Source: a bacterium (GTDB taxonomy: Bacteria > Patescibacteria > Paceibacteria > UBA9973 > UBA2103). From it: a stretch of DNA of 10,019 nucleotides. Location: NCBI GenBank assembly GCA_021812925.1, contig JAKAMK010000022.1, forward strand, positions 1 to 10,019, written 5' to 3'. The translations under genes were made by a program, and so were the position numbers. The notes beneath the pieces are model-generated. The model was not told where the DNA came from. It saw only the letters and a program-made list of their open reading frames with translations, and searched no databases. The first letter of the stretch is position 1, and the number at the start of each line of letters is the position of its first letter. Shown piece by piece: positions 1 to 5,358 of this stretch.

Positions 1-1
1 A

Positions 2-21
2 CGGGGAACTCCCGTTCCCCG
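2..21. other. Short perfect inverted repeat at window edge
   Basis: Eight-base arms (CGGGGAAC and GTTCCCCG) surround a TCCC loop. It lies beyond the rplL terminator and may belong to whatever lies left of the window. There is no T-tract on either side, so it is not called a terminator. Positions 22-63 show no gene or other signal I can support. Confidence 0.4.
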
Positions 22-63
22 ACCCCCTCACAAGCGGGAACCAAAGTGACCTTGCGAGCCTAC

Positions 64-93
64 ACAGAAAACCGCCCGAAGGCGGTTTTCTGT
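64..93 (-). terminator. Rho-independent terminator of rplJ-rplL
   Basis: A perfect 13-bp stem (64-76 with 81-93). Read on the minus strand the loop is UUCG closed by C-G, a very stable tetraloop. The 3' arm itself supplies the run UUUUCUGU. It begins 22 nt after the rplL stop codon, the usual place for an operon terminator. The arm composition is nearly symmetrical, so it could also stop transcription arriving on the plus strand. Confidence 0.85.
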
Positions 94-114
94 ATGAACA
101 TGATTGAGCGAGAT

Positions 115-579
115 TTACTTGAGAGTCACTTTGGCTCCCGCTTCCTCGAGCTTCTTCTTGAGCTCTTCGGCCTCTTCCTTCTTCATGCCCTGCTTCACCA
201 TTGCCGGCGCGCCGTCGACGAGGTCCTTGGCCTCCTTCAAACCGAGAGCGAGCGCCTCCTTCACCGCCTTGATGACGGCGATCTTGTTCGCACCTGCGTC
301 GGTGAGCTCGACGTCTGCCGTCGACTTCCCTTCCTCCGCCGGGCCGGCTGCTGCCGGACCTGCGACGGCGACCGCTGCCGCGGACACGCCGAACTTCTTC
401 TCGAACACCTTCACGAGCTCGGAGAGCTCGAGCACGGTCATCTTCTCGATCTCCTCGACGAGCTTCTTGAACTTCGCCGGGACTTCGACTTCCGCCTCGG
501 CCGCAGCCGGTGCGTCATCCTTCACTTCCGCCTCTCCGACGTTCTCCGTCGGAGCTGCCTGGGTCGTTTCATCTGCCAT
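115..579 (-). CDS. rplL: 50S ribosomal protein L7/L12 with N-terminal extension
   Basis: This is the multimeric ribosomal stalk protein that recruits and stimulates translation GTPases. The N-terminal dimerisation and L10-binding domain is at about residues 36-66 ([19 protein letters not shown], then [10 protein letters not shown]). An Ala/Gly/Pro hinge spans about 67-84. The C-terminal factor-binding domain, about 86-154, carries the hallmark [20 protein letters not shown] and ends in GAKVTLK. At 154 aa it is about 30 residues longer than the usual 120-130. The excess is an acidic, Ala-rich, probably disordered segment (residues 1-35). The ATG at 579 is the only Met that keeps the whole N-terminal domain, but no Shine-Dalgarno sequence precedes it. 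It follows rplJ after an 82-nt spacer in the conserved rplJ-rplL order and is followed by a terminator. Identification is secure; the extension depends on the start codon. Confidence 0.97.
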   Translation of the reverse strand: MADETTQAAPTENVGEAEVKDDAPAAAEAEVEVPAKFKKLVEEIEKMTVLELSELVKVFEKKFGVSAAAVAVAGPAAAGPAEEGKSTADVELTDAGANKIAVIKAVKEALALGLKEAKDLVDGAPAMVKQGMKKEEAEELKKKLEEAGAKVTLK

Positions 580-597
580 ATAGTGTTTCAGTAAGTA

Positions 598-652
598 CCA
601 AGTTCCAAATCACCAGTTCCAAATCATTTGGTTCTTGGTGCTTGGTTCTTGA
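598..652 (-). repeat. 14-nt periodic, self-complementary rplJ-rplL spacer
   Basis: On the plus strand AGTTCCAAATCA occurs at 601-612 and again at 615-626, a 14-nt period. GGTTCTTG recurs at 630-637 and 644-651 with the same period. The two blocks are near-complementary: 598-610 pairs with 626-638 except for a TT/TT mismatch. The spacer is AT-rich against GC-rich surroundings and has no Shine-Dalgarno motif before rplL. It may fold into a hairpin in the rplJ-rplL mRNA; its function is unknown. Confidence 0.65.
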
Positions 653-661
653 GATTTATAA

Positions 662-1156
662 CTATGCTGCTTTCTTCTGCGCGATTTTATCGAGTGCAAT
701 AACCAAGCCTTGTATCGGCGAGTTTATTACATTCACGAACATGCCGCGGAGGACCGGCGTCGGCGGTATCGTTGCGACTGCGGTTATCTTCTCCGCGTCC
801 GCGAACGAGCCCTCGAAGACGCCGCCGAGGAGCGTAAGCGCCCCCTTCAGCTTCTTGCCGAACTCGTAGACGCCGCGCGCGGGCGCCGTCTCGTCTTCTG
901 CAGTCCACGCTATCGCCACCCCTCCCGGGAGTTCCGGGAGCGTGCCTAGGATGCTGCGCTCGGAGAGCGCCTTCTTGAGGAGCGTCTTCTTGGCGACGAA
1001 GTACTTGACCCCGTCCGCCTTGAGCGCGCCGCGCATCTTGGACGCATCCGCGACCGTGAGCTTCGTGAAGCCGACGAACGCGACGGACTTCGCTTCCGCG
1101 AGTGCCGCCTCGAGCTTCGCGAGAATCTCGCGCTTCTTGTCTTTCGTGATAGCCAT
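662..1156 (-). CDS. rplJ: 50S ribosomal protein L10
   Basis: L10 anchors L7/L12 dimers to the base of the ribosomal stalk and in many bacteria represses its own mRNA. The 164 aa match the family's usual length. Residues about 1-100 form the rRNA-binding domain, with KREILAKLEAALAEAKSVAF, then FVGFTKLTVADASKMRGAL and FVAKKTLLKKAL. Residues about 101-135 complete the globular domain (LTLLGGVFEGSFADAEKI). The C-terminal helix that docks L7/L12 is at about 140-164. It opens the rplJ-rplL operon, and a leader resembling the L10-binding mRNA element lies about 90 nt upstream. No Shine-Dalgarno sequence lies before the ATG at 1156; the spacer there is a CTAG-rich repeat. I have no real alternative identity. 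Confidence 0.97.
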   Translation of the reverse strand: MAITKDKKREILAKLEAALAEAKSVAFVGFTKLTVADASKMRGALKADGVKYFVAKKTLLKKALSERSILGTLPELPGGVAIAWTAEDETAPARGVYEFGKKLKGALTLLGGVFEGSFADAEKITAVATIPPTPVLRGMFVNVINSPIQGLVIALDKIAQKKAA

Positions 1157-1163
1157 GTTGTAA

Positions 1164-1238
1164 CTAGCTAGTAGGCATTAGGCGCTAGGCGCTAGTTGGA
1201 TATATCCGCTAGAGCCTAAGGCCTGTCCGAGTGCCTAG
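1164..1238 (-). repeat. CTAG-rich heptamer repeat in rplJ 5' UTR
   Basis: Six CTAG tetramers occur in 75 bp (1164, 1168, 1185, 1192, 1209, 1235). Plus-strand heptamers TAGGCAT, TAGGCGC and TAGGCGC run back to back from 1172 to 1192. The block 1186-1195 pairs with 1209-1218 with one mismatch, and the loop between holds the palindrome GGATATATCC (1198-1207). The start of rplJ is 8 nt away. It separates the L10-like leader from the start codon and could fold in the mRNA. Confidence 0.65.
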
Positions 1239-1246
1239 TTTCTTTT

Positions 1247-1333
1247 GTACGAGCGAAAAGGAGTGATCGACCAACCGGTCTCCCTGCGTAAGCTTCACAC
1301 CCTTGCGGGATACTTACGGTCTTCGGTTCGTAC
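1247..1333 (-). promoter_or_regulatory. L10-type ribosomal protein leader
   Basis: On the minus strand an outer helix can form between GUACGA (1333-1328) and UCGUAC (1252-1247). Inside it AACCG (1328-1324) can pair with CGGUU (1277-1273). An asymmetric internal loop follows, with AAGAC on one side and CAGGGAGAC on the other. Above it CGUAAG (1318-1313) pairs with CUUACG (1292-1287), enclosing a small hairpin with a GCAA tetraloop (CCCGCAAGGG, 1309-1300). The CCGAAGAC / AGGGAGAC arrangement matches my memory of the L10(L12)4-binding leader that lets excess L10 complex repress rplJ-rplL translation. Its place between the promoter and rplJ fits. A covariance-model search with the Rfam L10 leader would settle it. 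Confidence 0.72.
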
Positions 1334-1339
1334 GGGCGG

Positions 1340-1368
1340 ATAGTACCAGAGTGGCGCCACGCCGGCAA
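1340..1368 (-). promoter_or_regulatory. Sigma70-type promoter for rplJ-rplL
   Basis: On the minus strand a -35 hexamer TTGCCG (1368-1363) and a -10 hexamer TACTAT (1345-1340) are separated by exactly 17 bp. The predicted start, near 1333, falls right at the 5' base of the outer helix of the L10-type leader, which supports both calls. The resulting 5' UTR is about 177 nt. Confidence 0.72.
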
Positions 1369-1373
1369 GCCGG
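1351..1373. promoter_or_regulatory. Candidate operator palindromes between divergent promoters
   Basis: GTGGCGCCAC (1351-1360) is a perfect 10-bp palindrome inside the 17-bp spacer of the rplJ promoter. CCGGC-AA-GCCGG (1362-1373) overlaps the -35 of that promoter and ends just before the -35 of the divergent one. The position suits a shared repressor or activator site. No regulator is identified and short GC palindromes can arise by chance. Confidence 0.35.
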
Positions 1374-1376
1374 TAC

Positions 1377-1405
1377 TTGCTTTTACATGAAGAGTGTTGT
1401 ATCAT
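1377..1405 (+). promoter_or_regulatory. Sigma70-type promoter for the 1434-1721 gene
   Basis: TTGCTT (1377-1382) and TATCAT (1400-1405) are spaced by 17 bp. The expected transcription start near 1412 leaves a roughly 22-nt 5' UTR holding the strong ribosome binding site at 1423-1428. Its -35 lies 8 bp from the -35 of the rplJ promoter on the other strand. Confidence 0.65.
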
Positions 1406-1433
1406 CTGCACGAATCATTGAAAGGAGGGTCCT

Positions 1434-1721
1434 TTGGTAGCCACGGTTCCAATGCCGGATGAGCTCTCGGGGCCTGCAGAGGTCACGGAGTGGCTCATGC
1501 GGGAACTCGTTCCCGCTCTGCAGGAAAGAAGGTGTCTCAACCTGCTCATTTCCGGGCAGACCCCTTCGCCCCTGGAGCGAGAGCGGCTTCGCGCGTTCGC
1601 GCGTGAGACGGGCGGCAGGATCATCAATCCTGACACGCTCGAGTTCGTCTTGCCGCTCGTACGCGACAAGATGCGCGCGCTCGAGCCGCTCGGCGAGGGG
1701 AGGTTCCGCTTGCGGATATGA
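1434..1721 (+). CDS. Unrecognised 95-aa protein
   Basis: I do not recognise this protein. It starts with TTG at 1434, chosen because AGGAGG (1423-1428) sits 5 nt upstream, the best Shine-Dalgarno sequence in the window, and a promoter lies at the right distance. An internal ATG (Met7) is the alternative start. The sequence alternates helices and strands: a helix at about 14-33 (AEVTEWLMRELVPALQE), a hydrophobic strand at about 35-40 (LNLLIS), a charged helix at about 45-60 (SPLERERLRAFARET), then strand-rich ends (GGRIINPDTLEFVLPLV, GRFRLRI). There is no signal peptide, membrane segment or clear helix-turn-helix. It is probably a small soluble alpha/beta domain. It is transcribed divergently from rplJ and ends 10 nt before a hairpin, so it is a stand-alone unit. 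Confidence 0.85.
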   Translation: MVATVPMPDELSGPAEVTEWLMRELVPALQERRCLNLLISGQTPSPLERERLRAFARETGGRIINPDTLEFVLPLVRDKMRALEPLGEGRFRLRI

Positions 1722-1731
1722 CCTTCCAGCA

Positions 1732-1762
1732 CCGGCCGCCCACACACAACGTGGGCGGCCGG
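1732..1762. terminator. GC-rich terminator hairpin between convergent genes
   Basis: A perfect 12-bp stem (1732-1743 with 1751-1762) encloses a 7-nt loop. On the plus strand it is followed by ATTACTTTT, an interrupted T-run, so it probably ends the 1434-1721 gene. It also lies 19 nt past the stop of the minus-strand operon, but no T-run follows on that side; it may act on both. Confidence 0.7.
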
Positions 1763-1781
1763 ATTACTTTTCACGATGCGG

Positions 1782-1937
1782 CTACCCCGCCGCGGCGCTC
1801 GCCACGTGGAGCGCGACGAGCCCGACCGCGATGATGACCGTGAAGCCGGCGGAGAACTTCACGAACTCGACGACGAACGGCAGCATGCGCCGTTCTTTCT
1901 TCTGCCAGGATTCGCTACTTGGGGAGGGATTGCTCAT
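1782..1937 (-). CDS. Small single-helix membrane protein, 51 aa
   Basis: I do not recognise this protein. The ATG at 1937 opens a 51-aa frame ending in TAG. The N-terminal part is polar and basic (MSNPSPSSESWQKKERRM, residues 1-18), followed by a hydrophobic stretch at about 28-50 (FSAGFTVIIAVGLVALHVAS). The positive cluster QKKERR before the helix predicts the N-terminus inside. It overlaps the last 23 nt of the ligase gene, which suggests translational coupling; no Shine-Dalgarno motif is visible. Codons are GC-ending like those of the neighbours, supporting real coding. Met18 is an alternative start. It closes the operon before the convergent hairpin at 1732-1762 and may be an accessory subunit of the ligase upstream, which is inference. 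Confidence 0.62.
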   Translation of the reverse strand: MSNPSPSSESWQKKERRMLPFVVEFVKFSAGFTVIIAVGLVALHVASAAAG

Positions 1938-4113
1938 AGGCGGTTATTGCGGAAAGGAAATTCGGGTCGGTCGACAGGATGGCCGGATCGAGCGCGCGCA
2001 GCTCGATGACGACCTGCTCGGAGGCTGCCTTGTCGCCGAGCAGGAACTCGACCTTCGCGAGGTCGTACCGCATCGCGTAGTTCGCGGGGTCGAACTGCGC
2101 CACCTCCTTGAGGAAGAACGCGGCGTCCGGCCAGTCCTGCACCCCCTCATAGTAACCCGCAGCGCGCACGGCAGTGTTCAGGTCGCTCGCGTAGTACTGC
2201 TTCCCGGAGGCCGCCTCCTGGGCGGCGCCCGCCGCGTCGCCCGATGCCTGCAGAAGCTCGGCGAGCACGAAGTGCGGTTCAGAGTACGTCGGCACGAGCG
2301 CGATGTATTTCGTGATGAGGTCGCGTGCGGCGGCATACCCGGCAGCGCGCGCCGCAGAGCCGATTGGGTGCGTATTCGCTTCGGAAATCGCGAGGTTCAC
2401 GAGGAGGTACCACGGCTGCGGGCGCTTCGGCGACTCCTTCACCGCGCGCGCGATAGCGGCCGAGAGGAGCGCCTGGTCGACCGAAACGCCCGGGGGCGCG
2501 ATGGAGAGCACCTGTGCGAGGTAGAGCGCGGTGCGCGCGTCGTAGGGGTACTGCTCGAACTCGGCCGCGAGGATGGATTCGGCGGACTGGTACGCGGTCG
2601 TAAGCGACTGGCCCGTGAGCGTCCCGTATGCGTGGTTCGCGTACATGTCGTATGACTCGTAGCCGAACTCGAGGCCGCCGTAGGTGCCGAGCGCCATGCC
2701 CGCTTGCATGTACGCGGCAGACTGCGTCGGACTAACGAGCTCTAGCGCATAGCCGTGCGCGAGGTCGTACGCGGCGAGCGCAGGGCGGACCGAGACCGGG
2801 ATGATGAGCGCGATGAGGATGAGGGCGAAGGGATACGAGAGCAGTCGCGCCATGGGACCGAACGAGAGCGGCTCCGCGCGCGAACCGTCGTCGGAAGCGG
2901 CAAGCGCCGCCGAAAGGAGCGCGAGGAGGAGCCAGAACGACGAGACGGTGTCGAAGACGAAGAAGTTCTGCACCGCGTACGCGACGGCGAGAAGCGCGAA
3001 GAGGGATGCGTAGCACTTTTCGCTGCGCGCCGCGAAGCGGCGCGCAGCAACGAAGAACCCGGCGATGAGGAGCACGTACAGGATGAGCCCCCCGATGCCG
3101 TACTGCGCGGCGTAGTCGAGGAACGCGTTATGGGAACGGTCGAACCATTGCTCTCCGATCTGCGTCGGGTCATAGAACTGATTGAAGAGCACGTCGACGT
3201 GCTCGGCCCCGACGCCGAGCCACGGGCGCTGCGCTATCTCGCCGACCATGTGCTGCCAGATGAAGAGGCGGCTCGCGATATCCGGCGACGAGAACGATGC
3301 CGTCGCGATGCGCGCGACCGGCTGGAACGGCGCCTGCGCGAGCTCGCTCCGGAACCCGACAAAGAGCCCCGCGAGGACCACGAGCGCTACGAGCGTGCCA
3401 GCGCTCCACGAGCGACGCGCGCCCTTCCCTTTCCAGGCGAAGTACCCGAGCGAGACGATGCACACGACCCCGAGTGCGAGCATCGAGCCGCGGGTCGCGG
3501 TGAGCACGATGGCTATCACCTCGAGCACGGCCCCCGCCGTCGCGGCGCGGTGCCATGACGGGTGCAGCGTACGCGCCGACGCGAGGGTCGCGAAAAGCGC
3601 GATCGTGAGGTACCCGGCAAAGAACGCGGCGTTGCCGAGGAGGCTCCCGATGCGACCGCCGCCGTAGACGAGCCACTCGCCGATGCCGTAGACCGCTACG
3701 ACGGTGCCCATGAGAGCGACCGCATGGAGGAGCCGTTCGAAGAACCGCCGATCCGCGGATAGCAGGATGAGGTAGAAGCTCGCGACGGCTAAGGAGAGCA
3801 TGAGGAGGCCGTCGCCGCGCACGAAATCGCTCCAGAAGGAGTGGTAAAACCCGATACCGAAGATGCTCGCGACGTACGCGAGCACGAGAAGCGCCATCGG
3901 GACCCACGCCGTCTTGCGCCCGAGCCGGTTCCAGTAAAACGCGTAGCCGTGCGCAGCGAGGAGCGCGAAAGCGCCGAGGGACACGAGCTCGAGCGCGTAA
4001 AAGAGGAGTGTCTTCGGGACGAGGTACGGGTAGATGAGTCCGCCCCACACGACGACCGGCAGGATGACCGGTGCGATGAGGAGCCAGGGGAATGCTTTTG
4101 CTACGTACTTCAT
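1915..4113 (-). CDS. O-antigen ligase/polymerase family membrane protein with TPR tail
   Basis: A 732-aa polytopic membrane protein of the Wzy_C (O-antigen ligase, WaaL/PglL-like) group. These enzymes move lipid-linked glycans onto an acceptor, or polymerise them, on the outer face of the membrane. About ten hydrophobic helices lie between residues 8 and 440. Family marks are the Arg in LTATRGSML (R208), the segment RLFIWQHM...RPWLGVGAEH (282-305), and HNAFLDYAAQYGIGGL with His328, the position equivalent to the conserved ligase His. After the last helix (about 426-446) comes a soluble helical C-terminal region of about 285 aa with TPR-like repeats (about 508-535, 563-605, 612-640, 660-712). 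The ATG at 4113 is preferred over a longer frame starting at 4236 because the extra 41 residues are Arg-rich shadow sequence and because ATG overlaps the upstream TGA by 4 nt. The acceptor (lipid, pilin or S-layer protein) cannot be told from sequence. Confidence 0.88.
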   Translation of the reverse strand: MKYVAKAFPWLLIAPVILPVVVWGGLIYPYLVPKTLLFYALELVSLGAFALLAAHGYAFYWNRLGRKTAWVPMALLVLAYVASIFGIGFYHSFWSDFVRGDGLLMLSLAVASFYLILLSADRRFFERLLHAVALMGTVVAVYGIGEWLVYGGGRIGSLLGNAAFFAGYLTIALFATLASARTLHPSWHRAATAGAVLEVIAIVLTATRGSMLALGVVCIVSLGYFAWKGKGARRSWSAGTLVALVVLAGLFVGFRSELAQAPFQPVARIATASFSSPDIASRLFIWQHMVGEIAQRPWLGVGAEHVDVLFNQFYDPTQIGEQWFDRSHNAFLDYAAQYGIGGLILYVLLIAGFFVAARRFAARSEKCYASLFALLAVAYAVQNFFVFDTVSSFWLLLALLSAALAASDDGSRAEPLSFGPMARLLSYPFALILIALIIPVSVRPALAAYDLAHGYALELVSPTQSAAYMQAGMALGTYGGLEFGYESYDMYANHAYGTLTGQSLTTAYQSAESILAAEFEQYPYDARTALYLAQVLSIAPPGVSVDQALLSAAIARAVKESPKRPQPWYLLVNLAISEANTHPIGSAARAAGYAAARDLITKYIALVPTYSEPHFVLAELLQASGDAAGAAQEAASGKQYYASDLNTAVRAAGYYEGVQDWPDAAFFLKEVAQFDPANYAMRYDLAKVEFLLGDKAASEQVVIELRALDPAILSTDPNFLSAITAYEQSLPK

Positions 4114-4829
4114 TCTTTCGCCGTGTCGCGGGCGATCTGCGCGTCGATGGCTGCGGCGCTCGACGCCGGCGAGAGCATCTTCACGGTCTGCCACGCCTTC
4201 ACCGCGTCCGCGTACCGTCCCAGCCCTTCGAGCCACTGCGCTTCGATAGCGAGGATAGAGGCCGTGTCGCCGAACTGGTCGCTCGCGTCCTTCAGGGCTG
4301 CCTGTATCATCGCCGTGTCAGTCGGGAACGCCCGCGTGAGGAATGTGAGCCGCTCGATGTGGTACTCGAGCATCGCGGGCTCCACGTGCACCGCATCCGC
4401 GTACGCGTCCGCGGCCGTGTGGTATGCACCGAGCTCGTCGAAGAGGTGCCCGAGGTCGGCGTACGCGAGCCCCTTGTCTGGATGGATGTGCACGGCCCTG
4501 TCGTAGGCATCGTACGCCGCCTTGCCGTTGCCGAGGAGGTTGTAGTCGTTCGCGATGCCGACGTAGAGGTCGTAGTCATCGTACTGCCCTTTGCCGAGGA
4601 GGCTCGTGAGGTGCGCCATATCCGCGTTCGCCTGGTCCACGAGCGCCGTGTTCCCCGTGTACGCGCCCTGGAAATTCCAGGACGCAATCGTGTCCGCCGT
4701 GTTTATCGGGAACGCCGGCACGACGACTTTCGTCTCGTACCACCACGCCCCTGCCCCGATGCCAACGACGACCGCGAGCGCGATGACGCTCGCGAACACC
4801 TTTCCCCTCACCCCCATCCGGTTCCACAT
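4110..4829 (-). CDS. Membrane-anchored TPR protein
   Basis: A 239-aa protein with one N-terminal membrane segment at about residues 11-30 (VFASVIALAVVVGIGAGAWW) after a basic start, so the rest is predicted outside. TPR-like helix pairs follow at about 86-118 (YDLYVGIANDYNLLGNGKAA), 121-153 (LAYADLGHLFDELGAYHTAA) and 190-222. TPRs mediate protein-protein contacts; no catalytic motif is seen. I chose the ATG at 4829. Met5, at 4817, is nearly as good, and an upstream in-frame Met at 4940 would overlap the previous gene and add non-hydrophobic sequence before the anchor. Its stop overlaps the ligase start by 4 nt (ATGA). It is 64 nt downstream of the four-helix protein gene. Its TPRs probably work with those of the ligase, which is inference. 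Confidence 0.82.
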   Translation of the reverse strand: MWNRMGVRGKVFASVIALAVVVGIGAGAWWYETKVVVPAFPINTADTIASWNFQGAYTGNTALVDQANADMAHLTSLLGKGQYDDYDLYVGIANDYNLLGNGKAAYDAYDRAVHIHPDKGLAYADLGHLFDELGAYHTAADAYADAVHVEPAMLEYHIERLTFLTRAFPTDTAMIQAALKDASDQFGDTASILAIEAQWLEGLGRYADAVKAWQTVKMLSPASSAAAIDAQIARDTAKE

Positions 4830-4893
4830 ATGCCCCGAGGATACCACAGGGCACGGCGGTCGTGGCTTACCGTTTTCCTGCACGAGGGGGCGG

Positions 4894-5358
4894 CTAGAGG
4901 CGACCCTTTTCGAGTATCCGCCCGCGCAGGACAGCGCCAATGGTGAGCACGACGTAGATGAATCCGAAGAGCTGCGCCTCGAAGGTGTAGTTTGCCGCGG
5001 GGTACGAGGCCATGAGCCCGATAGGGTTTATCGAGACCTGCGACAAGAGGTACGTACCAATAATGGCGAGCGGCAGGTACCACTCGCTCAGCTTGAGCCA
5101 CGCGCGGAATCCGCGTTCGCCTGCAAAGAGAAGCACGACCGCGACGACTGTGAGAAATTCTCCGGCGGCGATGAGGGGGTAGCCGAGGGTGTTTATGTAA
5201 GGTGAATTGCAAAAACGCGTTCCATCAAATTCGGCGTAACCGCACACACTCGATAATGATGTCCCAAGAAACCATACCCCACGGTAATACTGTCCTATGA
5301 GATACACGACCGCAGCTGTAATGAACACGCCTCCCCTCTCGAGCATGAATCGTTTCAT
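4894..5358 (-). CDS. Four-helix integral membrane protein with two Cys
   Basis: A 154-aa protein with four predicted membrane helices at about residues 12-32, 58-80, 93-112 and 127-146. The loop between helices 1 and 2 holds two cysteines (Cys39 and Cys50, in VCGYAEFDGTRFC) and should face outside if the basic N-terminus (MKRF...ER) is inside, so they could form a disulfide. Size and topology recall DoxX/MauE or VKOR-like proteins. But there is no CXXC motif and I see no family signature, so no function is assigned. ATG 5358 overlaps the TGA of the hydrolase gene by 4 nt, implying coupled translation. It ends in basic residues (RGRILEKGRL). Confidence 0.83.
   Translation of the reverse strand: MKRFMLERGGVFITAAVVYLIGQYYRGVWFLGTSLSSVCGYAEFDGTRFCNSPYINTLGYPLIAAGEFLTVVAVVLLFAGERGFRAWLKLSEWYLPLAIIGTYLLSQVSINPIGLMASYPAANYTFEAQLFGFIYVVLTIGAVLRGRILEKGRL

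Noticed and set aside
1..63. tRNA or small RNA gene left of the terminator
   Set aside because: Only one short hairpin; no cloverleaf, T-arm motif or promoter could be made out.
1459..2655. Long plus-strand frame opposite the ligase gene
   Set aside because: It runs across the unknown gene, its terminator and the antisense of the ligase; composition is Arg/Ser-rich with no domain, so it is a shadow.
2755..3558. Plus-strand 267-aa frame antisense to the ligase
   Set aside because: Extremely Arg/Glu-rich, as expected from the complement of GC-rich coding sequence, with no motif.
4114..4236. N-terminal extension of the O-antigen ligase to a Met at 4236
   Set aside because: The extra 41 residues are Arg/Glu-rich shadow sequence of the overlapping TPR gene, and the ATGA overlap at 4110-4113 gives a natural start.
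4830..4940. N-terminal extension of the TPR protein to a Met at 4940
   Set aside because: It would overlap the upstream gene by 47 nt and place 37 polar residues before the membrane segment; ATG 4829 gives a normal signal-anchor.
4894..5358. VKOR or DsbB-like disulfide enzyme
   Set aside because: Four helices and two external Cys fit loosely, but there is no CXXC and no quinone-site signature I can see.
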